A stretch of DNA of 64,000 bases from Proteobacteria bacterium ST_bin12 (GCA_002083635.1 MSXP01000006.1:1-64000); one strand, 5' to 3'; positions 10,308-21,710 are shown, counted from the stretch's first letter. Notes: generated from the sequence alone by a model not told the origin. Translations and numbers: made by a program.

Positions 10308-11717
10308 ATGTCAGTTGCAAATGTAATGAAAATGGTAAAAGAAAACGACATCAAGTTTGTTGATTTTCGTTTTACCGATACGCGCGGGAAAGAACAGCAC
10401 GTAACTGTGCCTGTTTCAGCGTTTGATGAATCAAAATTTACTGAAGGCCATGCGTTTGATGGCTCTTCAATCGCTGGTTGGAAAGGCATTCAAGCCTCTG
10501 ACATGCAATTAATGCCTGACGCATCAACAGCAAACATTGATCCATTTATGGACGAACCAACATTAATTTTAACGTGCGATGTAGTTGATCCAACAGACGG
10601 TAAAGGTTACGACCGTGACCCACGTTCACTAGCAAAACGCGCTGAAGCTTACTTAAAAGCCAGTGGTTTAGGCGATACAGCTTACTTTGGTCCAGAGCCG
10701 GAATTCTTCATTTTTGATTCGATCAACTGGTCTGTAGATATGAGCGGCTGCTCTGTTAAAATTAATTCAGAAGAAGCAGCATGGTCATCAAGCGAAAAAT
10801 TTGAAGGCGGCAACACAGGCCATCGTCCAGCGGTTAAAGGCGGTTACTTCCCAGTTCCACCAGTCGATTCGTTGCAAGATGTTCGTTCTGCCATGTGTCT
10901 AACATTAGAAGCGATGGGCGTTCCTGTTGAAGTGCATCACCATGAAGTTGCAACGGCTGGCCAATGTGAAATTGGTACTAAATTTGCCACATTGACACAA
11001 CGTGCTGACTGGACTCAAATCCTGAAATATGTTGTATTAAATACAGCACACGCTTACGGCAAAACAGCGACATTTATGCCAAAACCAATGTTTGGCGATA
11101 ACGGTTCTGGTATGCACGTTCACCAATCTGTATGGAAAGATGGCAAAAACCTATTTGCAGGCGATGGCTATGCTGGCTTAAGTGAATTTGCTTTATACTA
11201 CATCGGCGGTATCATCAAACATGCTCGCGCATTGAATGCGATTACTAACCCAGGTACTAACTCATACAAACGCTTAGTGCCACATTACGAAGCGCCAGTA
11301 AAATTAGCTTACTCTGCTAAAAACCGCTCTGCAGCGATTCGTATCCCATTCGTACATGGTGAAAAAGCACGCCGTGTTGAAGCACGCTTCCCAGACCCAA
11401 TCGCTAACCCATACTTGGCTTTCTCTGCATTGCTAATGGCTGGTTTAGATGGCGTACAAAACAAGATTCACCCAGGTGAGCCAGCAACAAAAGACTTGTA
11501 CCATCTTCCACCAGAAGAAGATGCATTAATCCCAACAGTTTGTTCTTCATTAGAGCAAGCGCTTGAGTATTTAGACAAAGACCGCGAATTCTTAACTCGC
11601 GGTGGTGTGTTCTCTGAAGACTGGATTGATTCTTACATTGCATTGAAAATGGAAGAAGTGACTAAGTTACGTCAAACGCCACACCCAGTGGAGTTTGGTT
11701 TGTACTACAGCTGCTAA
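10308..11717 (+). CDS. glnA: Glutamine synthetase type I
   Basis: Condenses glutamate and ammonia with ATP; the central ammonium-assimilating enzyme, a dodecamer. The 469 residues are the normal GSI-beta length. Visible are [10 protein letters not shown], the EPEFFIFD active-site segment, [10 protein letters not shown], the adenylylation tyrosine (residue 398 counting Met, in DLYHLPPE) and a YYSC ending. The tyrosine predicts control by GlnE adenylylation. A strong AGGAGA ribosome site precedes the ATG. Transcription is predicted from a sigma-54/NtrC promoter, and ntrB-ntrC follow downstream. Confidence 0.98.
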   Translation: MSVANVMKMVKENDIKFVDFRFTDTRGKEQHVTVPVSAFDESKFTEGHAFDGSSIAGWKGIQASDMQLMPDASTANIDPFMDEPTLILTCDVVDPTDGKGYDRDPRSLAKRAEAYLKASGLGDTAYFGPEPEFFIFDSINWSVDMSGCSVKINSEEAAWSSSEKFEGGNTGHRPAVKGGYFPVPPVDSLQDVRSAMCLTLEAMGVPVEVHHHEVATAGQCEIGTKFATLTQRADWTQILKYVVLNTAHAYGKTATFMPKPMFGDNGSGMHVHQSVWKDGKNLFAGDGYAGLSEFALYYIGGIIKHARALNAITNPGTNSYKRLVPHYEAPVKLAYSAKNRSAAIRIPFVHGEKARRVEARFPDPIANPYLAFSALLMAGLDGVQNKIHPGEPATKDLYHLPPEEDALIPTVCSSLEQALEYLDKDREFLTRGGVFSEDWIDSYIALKMEEVTKLRQTPHPVEFGLYYSC

Positions 11718-11753
11718 GTTTGTAATGTAGACTTAACCAGTTTATTGCACCAA

Positions 11754-11779
11754 AAAAGGGCAGCGCAAGCTGCCCTTTT
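11754..11779 (+). terminator. Intrinsic terminator of glnA
   Basis: AAAAGGGCAGC (11754-11764), loop GCAA, GCTGCCCTTTT (11769-11779), followed by ATTTTT. An 11-base stem with a T-rich tail. Confidence 0.9.
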
Positions 11780-11904
11780 ATTTTTGCACGCATTTTAGTG
11801 TTAAGTTTGCAGAAATCTGACAGCATTTACATTGAAGCAAATGCGTCAACCATAATAATCAATACTTCGTTGCTAACTGTAACAGTCTCATCTAAACTAT
11901 TGCT

Positions 11905-12435
11905 ATGAATAAACAATTAACATATTTAAGCGCACTTTTATTGGCATTTATTGTGCCAGCTTTAGCATATGCTGAAATTTACAAGCATGTCGATGCTGAA
12001 GGCCGCATCACTTATTCAAACGTTAAGATTAAAGGCGCTAAAAAATTAGATCTAGAGCCAGCCGACACTAATTTTGGTGGTGATAATAGTGCAGCTAGTC
12101 GCGCGACCAATCGCGCATCGCAGGCTAAAACAGCAACCCCCTCAAGCTTTCCAAAGGTTGATTCTGGCACACAAAACCTGCGCGACACCAAACGTAAAGA
12201 GGTTTTACAAGCTGAGTTGGAAGCTGAGCGGCAGGAGCTTGCAAAGGCAAAAGCCGCTTACATTGAAGCCGAATCTAAGCCTGAGGTTTATCAAAAAAGA
12301 AATGCGAATGGCACAACTTCAACCTTTCGCAACGTTGCTAAATTTCAAGAAAAAATGGGCGTTTTACAAGCCGATGTTGATGCGCATCAACGTAATATTG
12401 ATTTGTTAACCAAAGAAATTGGCGCAACCAATTAA
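11905..12435 (+). CDS. DUF4124 domain-containing periplasmic protein
   Basis: A 176-residue protein with a signal peptide (residues 1-23, cleavage after AYA) followed by a DUF4124 module (EIYKHVDAEGRITYSNVKIKGAKKLDL), then an Ala/Ser/Thr-rich linker and a charged, probably coiled-coil C-terminal half (REVLQAELEAERQELAKAKAAYIEAE-type). DUF4124 proteins are common in beta- and gamma-proteobacteria and have no established function. It sits between glnA and ntrB; nothing in the sequence ties it to nitrogen control. A second DUF4124 protein is encoded at 50226. Confidence 0.85.
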   Translation: MNKQLTYLSALLLAFIVPALAYAEIYKHVDAEGRITYSNVKIKGAKKLDLEPADTNFGGDNSAASRATNRASQAKTATPSSFPKVDSGTQNLRDTKRKEVLQAELEAERQELAKAKAAYIEAESKPEVYQKRNANGTTSTFRNVAKFQEKMGVLQADVDAHQRNIDLLTKEIGATN

Positions 12436-12513
12436 GCCTTTTGCAAAGCTGTAAAGCTGGCTTATCTCTTGCTTATATACAAGCAATTAATTTATTGCTG
12501 TAGTATTTAAGCC

Positions 12514-13608
12514 ATGGTTCATAATGTCCCCTCAGGTTTTTCAGGTTTAGAGCATCTTGCAACGGCTGTGATGTTGCTAAACCAATCCAATCAAGTCGTT
12601 TATGCCAACCCCAGTGCCGAGGTTTTGTTTGCATTAAGCGCCACGCAAATCTCTGGTAATCATATTTCAGAGGTGTTTTTAAATTGCGAAATCTTACAAT
12701 TAGCGATTGATAATGCGGTTAAAAATGATAGCCCATATCGCGAGCACGAATTTGCGATTACCACTGTGCGTCAACAGTCGTTTGCAGTCACTTGCACGGT
12801 AACGCCTGTTGAAATGAGCAAAGCAACTTTAATGCTTGAGTTTCAACAAATGGACCAACAATTACGTATCGCACGCGAAGAGCGCATGTTGATTCAGCAA
12901 CAAGCTAACTCTGAATTATTGCGTAATTTAGCGCATGAAATTCGCAATCCATTGGGTGGTTTGCGGGGTGCAGCGCAATTGTTAGAGCATGAATTACCTA
13001 ACCCCAGCTTACGCGAATACACGCAGGTCATTATTAAAGAGGCGGATAGATTACAAAGTTTGATGGACCGATTATTGGTACCGCATCGCGTGCCTAAATA
13101 TGAGCCGACCAATATTCATGAAGTATTAGAACGTGTGCGTAGCTTGCTTCTAGCTGAATCGCCCAACAATATCAAAGTGCGCCGCGATTACGACACCAGC
13201 CTGCCAGATTTAATTGGTGACCGCGAAAAATTGATACAAGCTGTATTGAATATTGCGCGGAATGCGGTGCAGGCGATGCAATCGAATGGTACAGTGAATG
13301 CCGAAGTCATTTTAAGAACGCGCGCAGAACGTCAAGTAACGCTGGCAAAAAAACGTTATCGCGTTGCCATTAAGTTGCAAATTATTGATAATGGCCCTGG
13401 TATTCCTGCCGATATTCGCGATAAGATTTTCTATCCGCTAGTCACTGGGCGCGAGGGTGGTAGCGGCCTTGGCCTTGCGTTAGCGCAAACATTTGTGACG
13501 CAACACCATGGCATGATTGATTGCAGTAGTCAGCCTGGAAACACCTGTTTTACTATTTTATTGCCTGTTGAAACCACGGTAATGAAGCATGCGATTATTC
13601 AGCAATAA
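12514..13608 (+). CDS. glnL: Nitrogen regulation sensor histidine kinase NtrB
   Basis: Cytoplasmic kinase/phosphatase of NtrC, governed by PII protein. The 364 residues contain a PAS domain (about 10-110), the phosphorylated histidine H141 in NLAHEIRNPLGG, the N box (IARNAVQAM), the DNGPGIP ATP-binding motif and a GREGGSGLGLALAQ glycine-rich lid. It has no membrane segments, as expected for NtrB. The gene is followed after 67 bases by ntrC. Confidence 0.95.
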   Translation: MVHNVPSGFSGLEHLATAVMLLNQSNQVVYANPSAEVLFALSATQISGNHISEVFLNCEILQLAIDNAVKNDSPYREHEFAITTVRQQSFAVTCTVTPVEMSKATLMLEFQQMDQQLRIAREERMLIQQQANSELLRNLAHEIRNPLGGLRGAAQLLEHELPNPSLREYTQVIIKEADRLQSLMDRLLVPHRVPKYEPTNIHEVLERVRSLLLAESPNNIKVRRDYDTSLPDLIGDREKLIQAVLNIARNAVQAMQSNGTVNAEVILRTRAERQVTLAKKRYRVAIKLQIIDNGPGIPADIRDKIFYPLVTGREGGSGLGLALAQTFVTQHHGMIDCSSQPGNTCFTILLPVETTVMKHAIIQQ

Positions 13609-13675
13609 AAAGTGGTTAAGTATCGTCTAGCAACAATGAATATCGCCGTTAATTTGATGTATTTATGAGAGTAAT

Positions 13676-15064
13676 ATGAAACCAATTTGGATTTTGGATG
13701 ATGACAAATCGATTCGCTGGGTGTTTGAAAAAGCGCTAGCGCGTACCGATTTAGAGTTTAAAACCTTCTCTTCTGTGGCAGAAGCGCTCAATGCGCTTAA
13801 TCGCGAGCAACCGCAAGTGGTAGTCAGCGATATTCGCATGCCAAACGGTTCTGGTTTAGAGTTTCTAGCCGAAATTAAACAACGCTACCCTGATATTCCT
13901 GTGATTATTATGACCGCATATTCGGATTTAGAAAGCGCGGTAGCCGCTTTTCAAGGCGGCGCATTTGAATACCTAGCCAAACCGTTTGATGTAGATCAAG
14001 CGATTGATGTGATTAAGCGCGCGGTTGAGGAAAGCATGCGCCAAGCAGTTGATAACGTGGTGCTAGAAGAAACGCCAGAAATTATCGGCCAAGCACCTGC
14101 CATGCAAGAAGTTTTTCGTGCAATTGGTCGGTTAAGTCGCTCACATGCAACGGTGCTGATTAATGGCGAATCAGGCAGTGGTAAAGAATTAGTAGCCAGC
14201 GCATTACACAAACACAGTCCGCGTGCCGAAAAGCCTTTTATCGCCATCAATACAGCCGCCATTCCTAAAGATTTACTCGAGTCTGAATTATTTGGTCATG
14301 AGCGTGGTGCGTTTACAGGTGCCGCCGCTGCAAGACGTGGGCGTTTTGAGCAAGCCGATAATGGCACATTGTTCCTTGACGAAATTGGCGATATGCCAGC
14401 CGATTTGCAAACAAGGCTTTTGCGTGTGTTAAGTGACGGACAGTTTTACCGCGTAGGCGGCCACCAACCCATTAAAGTTAACGTACGCGTGATTGCCGCC
14501 ACTCACCAAGATTTAGAAGAGCGCTTGAAACTCGGCTTATTCCGCGAAGATTTGTTTCATCGCTTAAACGTAATTCGCCTGCGTTTACCGCCGTTAAGAG
14601 AACGACGCGAAGATATTCCACATTTAACTAAACACTTCTTAGCGCAAAGTGCGATTCAGCTAGGGGTAGAACCCAAACAACTATCCGCTGCGGCATTGCG
14701 TTACTTAACCGCTGTGAATTGGAGTGGCAACGTACGCCAGCTAGAAAACGTGTGCCATTGGCTAACCGTAATGGCGCCTGGACAAAATGTAGATGTGGTA
14801 GATTTGCCGCCAGAATTAAAAGAAGACACCAGCAAAACCATTACCGCTAATTCTTGGCAAGAAGCGCTTGCGCAAGAAGTATCTGATGCACTCAATCGCG
14901 GTGAACAAAACGTATTAGAAGCCCGCACCAAGGATTTTGAGCGCGTGATGATTGTAAAAGCGCTTCAGCATACTGACGGCCGCCGTATTGAAGCGGCTAA
15001 TCAATTAGGTATGGGAAGAAATACGCTAACGCGCAAGATTCAAGAGTTGGATATCAAAGAGTGA
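13676..15064 (+). CDS. glnG: Nitrogen regulator NtrC (sigma-54 activator)
   Basis: Response regulator that activates sigma-54 promoters under nitrogen limitation. In 462 residues: receiver domain with phospho-acceptor D52 (SDIRMPNG) and K102; AAA+ domain with Walker A GESGSGKE (167-ish within 164-171) and the sigma-54-contacting GAFTGA loop (211-216); C-terminal Fis-type helix-turn-helix ([22 protein letters not shown]). The obvious local target is the glnA promoter about 3.5 kb upstream. An ATGAGAGTAAT-type purine-rich site precedes the start. Confidence 0.96.
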   Translation: MKPIWILDDDKSIRWVFEKALARTDLEFKTFSSVAEALNALNREQPQVVVSDIRMPNGSGLEFLAEIKQRYPDIPVIIMTAYSDLESAVAAFQGGAFEYLAKPFDVDQAIDVIKRAVEESMRQAVDNVVLEETPEIIGQAPAMQEVFRAIGRLSRSHATVLINGESGSGKELVASALHKHSPRAEKPFIAINTAAIPKDLLESELFGHERGAFTGAAAARRGRFEQADNGTLFLDEIGDMPADLQTRLLRVLSDGQFYRVGGHQPIKVNVRVIAATHQDLEERLKLGLFREDLFHRLNVIRLRLPPLRERREDIPHLTKHFLAQSAIQLGVEPKQLSAAALRYLTAVNWSGNVRQLENVCHWLTVMAPGQNVDVVDLPPELKEDTSKTITANSWQEALAQEVSDALNRGEQNVLEARTKDFERVMIVKALQHTDGRRIEAANQLGMGRNTLTRKIQELDIKE

Positions 15065-15134
15065 TTTATCGAAGATAGATATAGCAAAGTAGGTTGGGTA
15101 TTAGATGGCTCAACTTATCAATCCTAAATCTAAT

Positions 15135-16033
15135 TTAGGACTGGTTGTCGTATTCCGCATTTTCAACATGCTTAAAATCATTTTCACAACCAATGAGCTT
15201 ATCTTCGAACTCTATTATCAAATCTTGCAGCACAGATGCGGAAGTTATGAAATCAACAAATTTCTTGTTGGTTTCATAATTGGCTAAAGCTAAAGGTGGA
15301 TTTTTTTAGTGAAAATATTTATTACGCATGCCGAAAAAAGTTGTGTTTCGCTGGCTACTACCCTACACATAGTACGCATATTAGGGTCAATAGCACCAAT
15401 GGTCCCAACAGCAAAACTACCAGGTTGCGAAATGCTTCGCGAAAACATCATATAAAAAGCTGAAGAGGCTGAGCCGTGAACATCACCAGATAAGAATTTT
15501 TTTAGCTTTCTATGATAGTTTAGATGTGAAAGATGGCTATTACCAACGCCAAGAGTGATAAAACGCTCTACTCGTGGTGTAATTTTTCCATATCCAATGT
15601 ATTTCCGCCAAAAATTTTCTTCATCATCTGCATTAAAATATGCTTCGGCGAACTCGCCATCTTCTGCTAGAGCCATCAAAAGCTCAATGCCTTCAATAAA
15701 ATTACGGCAAAGTGCTTGCGCTGTTGAAGTTTGTCCAAGTAAAACCAGTTCGCGGATTGAAAGGACAATGCCTCGAACAGCAGAAAGTTGCATAGCAAAA
15801 GGAGAAGTTTGAGATGTTAATTTGAGGGAGTGTTGATACTTTTCATAATATATAAAAAACTTCACAGACTCATCAAGCAAAACAAGCCAACCTTGCATAT
15901 TTGTCGATATTTCAGCCCTAATATTGGAACGAAGCTTACTAATTATTTTATTAAGCGAGCGGTACTTTGCTTTTCCTGCTGTTCCAGGAGCAGATGATAC
16001 AAATTCCTTAATTTTTTCTTCAGATATGAGCAT
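15135..16033 (-). pseudogene. DUF5677-like protein gene interrupted by a single frameshift
   Basis: As sequenced, the frame from ATG 16033 stops at 15290 after 247 residues. The stop follows directly on a run of seven T on the plus strand (15301-15307). Adding one base there joins it to an open frame that continues (NPPLALANYETNKKFVDF... to EYDNQS) and stops at 15135, giving about 299 residues with protein-like composition throughout. The body has RNFIEGIELLMALAEDGEFAE and an HGSASSAF segment, reminiscent of DUF5677 proteins; the function is unknown. An upstream in-frame start at 16102 would overlap prfA; 16033 lies 8 bases after the prfA stop and is preferred. The break could be a real mutation, a phase-variable tract, or a sequencing error. 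Confidence 0.65.
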
Positions 16034-16040
16034 TAAAGTG

Positions 16041-17123
16041 CTAGTTATCCTCACCCAAACTTGCCAATAAATCAGCTTGATGTTCGGCTGATAGCGCGCC
16101 AATTAGCTCATCCATATCGCCTTCTGTAATCGCATCAATTTTATAGAGCGTAAGGTTGATACGATGGTCGGTGATGCGGCCTTGCGGGTAATTGTAGGTG
16201 CGGATGCGTTCAGAGCGGTCGCCTGAACCAATTAAGCTTTTACGTTCACTGGCGATTTTGCTGTTTTGCTCATCTACTTGTTTCGATTTAATGCGTGCCG
16301 CTAAAACCGCCAAGGCTTGCGCTTTGTTGGCATGTTGACTACGGCCTTCTTGGCATTCCACCACGATTCCAGTTGGTGCATGGGTAATACGCACAGCCGA
16401 ATCGGTTTTATTAATATGCTGACCGCCAGCGCCAGATGCTCGGTAAGTATCAATGCGAATATCGGCTGGATTGATAATGGTATCGTTGATTTCATCGGCT
16501 TCTGCCAGCACTGCTACTGTACAAGCAGATGTGTGGATACGGCCTTGCGTTTCAGTATCTGGCACTCGCTGTACACGGTGCACGCCTGATTCGAACTTAA
16601 GTTTGGAATACGCGCCATAGCCCTCGATTTTGGCAATAATTTCTTTATAGCCGCCTACTTCAGATTCATTGGCCGACATAATCTCGACTTTCCATTTTTG
16701 GCGATCGGCATAGCGGCTGTACATACGATATAAATCGCCACAGAACAAGCCAGATTCATCGCCACCCGTACCTGCGCGAATTTCTAAGAAGATATTTTTA
16801 TCGTCGTTAGGGTCTTTTGGTAACAATAGCTTTTGTAGATCCAGCTCTACTTTTTCTAACGTTGCTTTGCCGTTGTCGATTTCTTCTTGCGCAAATTCTT
16901 TCATGTCAGGGTCGCTCAACATGCTTTGCGCTTCTTTGATATCAGATTCAGCTTTTTCAAACAAATGATATTGCTCAACAATTGGCGTGATTTCAGCGTG
17001 CTCTTGGGTAATTTTTCGATAATTATCCATATTGTTGGTGACGCCTTCACTGCTCATCAGGCGATTTAATTCTTCTAAACGCTCGCTTAACGTGGCGAGT
17101 TTTCTAATCATGCTGGGTTTCAT
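16041..17123 (-). CDS. prfA: Peptide chain release factor 1
   Basis: Terminates translation at UAA and UAG. The 360 residues start [19 protein letters not shown], the family start. The anticodon-like PxT tripeptide appears as P-D-T in [13 protein letters not shown], and the peptidyl-tRNA hydrolysis motif GGQ lies in [19 protein letters not shown]. The glutamine is the expected methylation target of PrmC, encoded at 41486. It follows hemA on the same strand with a 39-base gap, the usual hemA-prfA order. Confidence 0.97.
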   Translation of the reverse strand: MKPSMIRKLATLSERLEELNRLMSSEGVTNNMDNYRKITQEHAEITPIVEQYHLFEKAESDIKEAQSMLSDPDMKEFAQEEIDNGKATLEKVELDLQKLLLPKDPNDDKNIFLEIRAGTGGDESGLFCGDLYRMYSRYADRQKWKVEIMSANESEVGGYKEIIAKIEGYGAYSKLKFESGVHRVQRVPDTETQGRIHTSACTVAVLAEADEINDTIINPADIRIDTYRASGAGGQHINKTDSAVRITHAPTGIVVECQEGRSQHANKAQALAVLAARIKSKQVDEQNSKIASERKSLIGSGDRSERIRTYNYPQGRITDHRINLTLYKIDAITEGDMDELIGALSAEHQADLLASLGEDN

Positions 17124-17162
17124 GCTGGGATTCTTTTTTAGGGTGTTTTTAAGTGTTAAGTA

Positions 17163-18422
17163 TTAGTTTTTAATATGGTACAGCTGACGAAGTAATTGTT
17201 CTAATCTAGCGTGCTCGTCGCCATGTGCCGCATTGAGCGCGTGGCTAGGTGCATGCAAAAATTTATTGGTGAGCGCATTGCTGAGCATATCTAACACAAT
17301 GGCTGGGTTTTCCCCTTTTTGAATCAGCTTCAGCGCTTTTTCTAATTCATTGATACGCACCGCTTCAGCTTGATCTCGCAAGGCTTTAATAGTGGGCACT
17401 GCATCGCGTTTTTTAAGCCATTGCATAAAGCCTTCAACGCGCGCGGCTACAATCATTTCAGCATTAATGGCGGCGGTTTGGCGGTTTTCCATGCCATCGT
17501 TCACCACTTGCGCTAAATCATCCACCGTATACAAAAACACATCATCCAATTGTGCGACTTCTGGCTCAATATCACGCGGCACAGCTAAATCAACCATAAA
17601 AATCGGGCGATGGCGGCGCGTTTTAATCGCGCGCTCAACCATGCCCAAACCGACAATAGGCAGTTGGCTGGCTGTACTGGTAATGACAATATCAAATTCG
17701 GCAAAACGCTCAGGCAAATTGTTCAGCAAAATTGCCTCTGCATTTACCGCTTGTGCATTAATTTTGGCCGCCAATAACGCACCCCGTTCTATGGTGCGAT
17801 TTGCCACTGTCATTGATTTAGGTTTTTGCGCAGCAAAATGGTCCGCGCATAACTCAATCATCTCGCCTGCGCCAATCAATAGTATTTTTTGATGTTTAAT
17901 ATCGCCAAAAATACGTTGCGCTAGTTTAACCGCCGCCGCCGCCATGGATATTGAACTACCACCAATATCAGTATTGGTACGCACTTCTTTGGCGACTTCA
18001 AACGTGCGCTGAAATAGCTTATGCAACAATGTACCCAAAGTACCTGCGTCTTGCGCTACTTTGACCGATTGCTTGAATTGCCCCAAAATCTGTGGCTCGC
18101 CCAGCACCATGCTGTCTAAGCCAGAAGCCACACGAAACGCATGCTTAACCGCTTCTTGATTACTTAATGTGTAGGTGTAAGGCTGAATATTATGCAAATC
18201 TAAGCGATGATATTGTGCCAGCCAATTCACAACAGGCTCTGGGTTTGCCGATTGCACATAGATTTCAGTGCGGTTACAAGTGGACAAAATAGCGGCCTCA
18301 GCTACATTGTGTGCGGTTAAATCGCTTAATGCGTGATGCAAAATATCGCTATTAAAAGCAACATGCTCGCGAATTGAGATAGGGGCAGTGGTGTGATTCA
18401 CACCAATTGTATAAAGCTGCAT
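17163..18422 (-). CDS. hemA: Glutamyl-tRNA reductase
   Basis: First enzyme of tetrapyrrole synthesis by the C5 pathway: reduces glutamyl-tRNA to glutamate-1-semialdehyde. In 419 residues: the catalytic cysteine C49 in [10 protein letters not shown], the [15 protein letters not shown] segment, the NADPH-binding GAGEM loop, and the C-terminal dimerisation helix. HemB, the next-but-one enzyme of the same pathway, is at 27386. hemA is divergent from rpe. Confidence 0.97.
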   Translation of the reverse strand: MQLYTIGVNHTTAPISIREHVAFNSDILHHALSDLTAHNVAEAAILSTCNRTEIYVQSANPEPVVNWLAQYHRLDLHNIQPYTYTLSNQEAVKHAFRVASGLDSMVLGEPQILGQFKQSVKVAQDAGTLGTLLHKLFQRTFEVAKEVRTNTDIGGSSISMAAAAVKLAQRIFGDIKHQKILLIGAGEMIELCADHFAAQKPKSMTVANRTIERGALLAAKINAQAVNAEAILLNNLPERFAEFDIVITSTASQLPIVGLGMVERAIKTRRHRPIFMVDLAVPRDIEPEVAQLDDVFLYTVDDLAQVVNDGMENRQTAAINAEMIVAARVEGFMQWLKKRDAVPTIKALRDQAEAVRINELEKALKLIQKGENPAIVLDMLSNALTNKFLHAPSHALNAAHGDEHARLEQLLRQLYHIKN

Positions 18423-18592
18423 GTAGCTATTTTACCAACTCATTCAACATATTAGTATGATTTTCAAGTATCTATTCACTCTAAACTGAGGCGCATGTCC
18501 TAAAACTGCAAAATGGCGTTAAAATAACACCTTAGTACTGTCATTCGTTACAGTTAATTTAAATATACTTATAAAAATTGTGGATGTTAGCC

Positions 18593-19300
18593 ATGGATAA
18601 AACTTTTAGAATTGCCCCTAGTATTCTCTCTGCAAACTTTGCCAAATTGGGCCAAGAAATTGAAGATGTGATTAACTCAGGTACCGATATTGTGCATTTT
18701 GACGTGATGGATAACCACTACGTGCCAAACCTGACAATCGGCCCTCTGGTCTGTGACGCCATCCGCGAAACAGCAAAAAAAGTAGGCGCACTTATTGACG
18801 TGCATCTAATGGTTAAGCCTGTAGACCGTATTATTCCTGACTTTGCAAAAGCGGGTGCAAACATCATTACCTTTCACCCCGAAGCGTCTGACCATATTGA
18901 CCGTAGTCTAGCTTTAGTACGTGATTTGGGTTGCAAATCTGGCCTGGTATTTAACCCAGCAACGTCTTTAAGCTACTTAGACCATGTCATGGATAAAGTG
19001 GATATGATTTTGCTGATGTCGGTTAACCCTGGTTTTGGCGGTCAAAAATTTATTCCAGAAACATTAGAAAAATTGAAATTGGCGCGCGCACGTATTGATG
19101 CTTACTACGAAAAAACAGGCCGTCAAATCTGGCTTGAAGTGGATGGCGGCGTGAATGCTAACAATATTGCCGAAATTGCGCGAGCTGGTGCAGATACGTT
19201 TGTTGCAGGTAGCGCGATTTTTGGCGCACCAGGCGAGAACGATAAAAATCGTTACGATACGGTTGTAAGCGCGATGCGTACTTCGTTAGCGACGGTATGA
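18593..19300 (+). CDS. rpe: Ribulose-phosphate 3-epimerase
   Basis: Interconverts ribulose 5-phosphate and xylulose 5-phosphate; in methylotrophs it also serves the ribulose monophosphate cycle. From ATG 18593 it has 235 residues ([19 protein letters not shown] start; ATG 18584 and TTG 18578 are possible but add non-conserved residues). Visible are the metal ligands in [12 protein letters not shown] and [14 protein letters not shown], and the phosphate-binding VDGGVN and AGSAIFG segments. gph follows 43 bases later. Confidence 0.96.
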   Translation: MDKTFRIAPSILSANFAKLGQEIEDVINSGTDIVHFDVMDNHYVPNLTIGPLVCDAIRETAKKVGALIDVHLMVKPVDRIIPDFAKAGANIITFHPEASDHIDRSLALVRDLGCKSGLVFNPATSLSYLDHVMDKVDMILLMSVNPGFGGQKFIPETLEKLKLARARIDAYYEKTGRQIWLEVDGGVNANNIAEIARAGADTFVAGSAIFGAPGENDKNRYDTVVSAMRTSLATV

Positions 19301-19343
19301 GTTAACACTTAAATATTGAGCAGTTTTTAGCGTTAAGTACTCA

Positions 19344-20015
19344 GTGAAATTTAAGGTGAAAGCCGTCATGATTGATCTTGACGGCACCTTGATACATACT
19401 GCGCCAGAAATCGCGTGGGCGGCGAATGTCATGTTGGCCGCATTAAACCTGCCTAACTTAACACCTAAAAAAGTCGAAAAATTTATTGGTGAGGGCGCGG
19501 CTACTTTGATTGCACGTTGCTTAATGCAACAACTAAATGCTGAGCCAACCCAAGAATTATTAACGACTGCAAAGCCTTTATTTTTTGATGCTTATGCGCA
19601 GATTGTGGCAGAAAGCAAACCTTATCCGCAGGTGACTCAAGCGTTACAGCTATTTAAAAAAATGGGCTTAAAGCTGGCTTGCATCACCAATAAACCAACC
19701 GCTTTTACCATACCATTGCTAGAAAAAAGCGGTTTACTACCCTATTTTGATGTGGTGGTAGCGGGTGATACTTTGCAAAGAAAGAAGCCAGATCCTGACC
19801 AGATTTTTTTTGTATGTGAAAAGTTTTCGATTTTGCAAAGTGACGCGGTTTTAATCGGCGATTCTAAAACCGATATTGCGGCTGCGCGCAGTGCAGGTTG
19901 TCGCATATTTGCTGTGCCTTATGGCTATAATCAAGGGTATAGTATCGATATTGATACAGTGGATGCGTTAATTCCTCAACTGATTGATGCGATTGATTTA
20001 ATCGCAACTGATTGA
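19344..20015 (+). CDS. gph: Phosphoglycolate phosphatase (HAD family)
   Basis: HAD-type hydrolase of 223 residues starting at GTG. Motif I is DLDGT with nucleophile D11 and acid/base D13, motif II is CITNKP, motif III lies around KKPDPD and motif IV is IGDSKTDIAAARSAG. Position after rpe is the classical rpe-gph arrangement, which supports 2-phosphoglycolate as substrate, although HAD substrate calls from sequence are never certain. Confidence 0.88.
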   Translation: MKFKVKAVMIDLDGTLIHTAPEIAWAANVMLAALNLPNLTPKKVEKFIGEGAATLIARCLMQQLNAEPTQELLTTAKPLFFDAYAQIVAESKPYPQVTQALQLFKKMGLKLACITNKPTAFTIPLLEKSGLLPYFDVVVAGDTLQRKKPDPDQIFFVCEKFSILQSDAVLIGDSKTDIAAARSAGCRIFAVPYGYNQGYSIDIDTVDALIPQLIDAIDLIATD

Positions 20016-20055
20016 TGAACTCTTTTTTAAAATAATATTTTTATAGACTACAAAT

Positions 20056-20112
20056 ATGTATTTCCTGATTAACAAAGCAACAATGAATTGGCGATGGTGG
20101 CGAAGTTTGTAA
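20056..20112 (+). CDS. trpL: trp leader peptide (attenuator)
   Basis: A short open frame encodes MYFLINKATMNWRWWRSL, with three Trp codons within the last nine residues; a second in-frame ATG at 20083 gives MNWRWWRSL. It ends 76 bases before trpE. The WRWWR core closely resembles known trp leader peptides (GWWRTS in E. coli). Downstream, GAGCGGA (20116-20122) can pair with TCCACTC (20128-20134) with one mismatch. The GTGG of the Trp codons can instead pair with CCAC (20129-20132), giving competing structures. No intrinsic terminator with a T-run is obvious and the ribosome site is weak. Confidence 0.7.
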   Translation: MYFLINKATMNWRWWRSL

Positions 20113-20188
20113 GTAGAGCGGATAAAGTCCACTCAAATCTTTAACCCCATTTAAACCAATACTACTGTAGAAACCTGTTAGGAAATTT

Positions 20189-21670
20189 ATGTTTAGCACC
20201 ATCAATTTAGAGCAATTCAACGCGCTTAGCGCGCAAGGCTACAACCGTATCCCGCTGGTATTAGAAACGTTTGCCGATTTAGATACGCCGCTTTCTTTAT
20301 ATCTTAAACTGGCCAATCAACCCTTTTCATATTTATTAGAATCCGTACAAGGCGGCGAGCGTTTTGGGCGCTACTCGATTATCGGCTTGCCAGCCAAAAC
20401 GCGTATTGTGGCGCATGGCAATGATGTTCAAGTATTAGAAGGCGAAACGCTGATTGAATCCGCCGAAAATATTAACCCATTAGATTTTATCAAACATTAT
20501 CAGGCACGTTTTAAAACACCGCCCTATGCAGGTTTGCCACGTTTTACAGGTGGCTTAGCAGGCTATTTTGGTTATGAAACCATACGCTATATTGAAAAAC
20601 GTCTGGCAAACACTAAAAAACCAGATGCGATTGAAACGCCAGATATTTTGCTGATGGTGTCAGAAGAATTAGCGGTTGTCGATAACTTAAGCGGCAAACT
20701 TTATTTTATTGTGTATGCCAACCCTGCCGAAAAAAATGCCTACAAAAATGCGTTAAGTCGCATAGACGGTTTATTAAAAATGTTACGCAAAACGGTCGCG
20801 ATTCCTCAAGCTGTCGCTAGCGCAAAAACATCTGCACAATCCGAATTTGGTGAAGATAATTTCAAAGCAGCCGTCAAATGTGCGCAACAATATATTTTAG
20901 AAGGCGATATTATGCAGGTGGTGTTAAGCCAGCGCATGTCGCAAGAATTTAGCGCGCCGCCATTATCGTTGTATCGCGCCTTGCGTAGCTTAAATCCGTC
21001 GCCTTATATGTTTTATTACGACATGGGCGATCACCATGTGGTTGGCGCTTCGCCCGAGATTTTAGTGCGACTTGAAAATGGCACAGTGACTGCACGACCA
21101 ATCGCAGGAACGCGTCCACGCGGCAAAACACGTGAAGAAGATTTAGAACTGGCAGTTGAGTTGCTAGCCGACCCCAAAGAGCGCGCAGAGCATGTGCAGC
21201 TGATGGATTTAGGTCGTAACGATGTAGGTCGCGTGGCCGAAACTGGCTCAGTTAAAGTGACAGACAATATGATGATTGAACGTTATTCGCATGTGATGCA
21301 TATTGTGAGTAATGTTGAAGGCAAACTAAAGCCTGGCATGGATGCGATTGATGTGATTAAAGCGACCTTCCCTGCAGGCACGGTTTCAGGCGCACCCAAA
21401 GTACGTGCAATGGAAATTATCGACGAATTAGAACCCAGCAAACGCGGCATTTACGCAGGAGCAGTTGGCTATTTGGGCTTTAATGGTGATATGGATGTGG
21501 CGATTGCGATTAGAACAGGTGTGATTAAAAATAGTCGGCTATACGTGCAAGCGGGCGCGGGCATTGTGGCCGATTCTGTTCCACAATCAGAATGGATTGA
21601 AACGCAAAATAAAGCACGTGCGGTATTGCGCGCTGCTGAGTTGGTGCAAGCAGGACTGGATATTCAATAA
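20189..21670 (+). CDS. trpE: Anthranilate synthase component I
   Basis: Converts chorismate to anthranilate using ammonia delivered by TrpG. The 493 residues carry the feedback motif LLES (49-52), so Trp inhibition is expected, and the chorismate-binding catalytic core with [36 protein letters not shown] and the C-terminal RTGVI and [10 protein letters not shown] segments. AGGA lies 6 bases before the ATG. It is the first structural gene of the trp cluster; a cyclic di-GMP gene separates it from trpG. Confidence 0.97.
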   Translation: MFSTINLEQFNALSAQGYNRIPLVLETFADLDTPLSLYLKLANQPFSYLLESVQGGERFGRYSIIGLPAKTRIVAHGNDVQVLEGETLIESAENINPLDFIKHYQARFKTPPYAGLPRFTGGLAGYFGYETIRYIEKRLANTKKPDAIETPDILLMVSEELAVVDNLSGKLYFIVYANPAEKNAYKNALSRIDGLLKMLRKTVAIPQAVASAKTSAQSEFGEDNFKAAVKCAQQYILEGDIMQVVLSQRMSQEFSAPPLSLYRALRSLNPSPYMFYYDMGDHHVVGASPEILVRLENGTVTARPIAGTRPRGKTREEDLELAVELLADPKERAEHVQLMDLGRNDVGRVAETGSVKVTDNMMIERYSHVMHIVSNVEGKLKPGMDAIDVIKATFPAGTVSGAPKVRAMEIIDELEPSKRGIYAGAVGYLGFNGDMDVAIAIRTGVIKNSRLYVQAGAGIVADSVPQSEWIETQNKARAVLRAAELVQAGLDIQ

Positions 21671-21710
21671 CAACACTGAGATAAAGCGGATCAAATAAAA
21701 TGAATGTGGA

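Noticed and set aside
15105..15287. 60-codon plus-strand ORF after ntrC
   Set aside because: It lies antisense to the frameshift-extended minus-strand gene, has no clear ribosome site and no recognisable features; the minus-strand reading looks far more protein-like.
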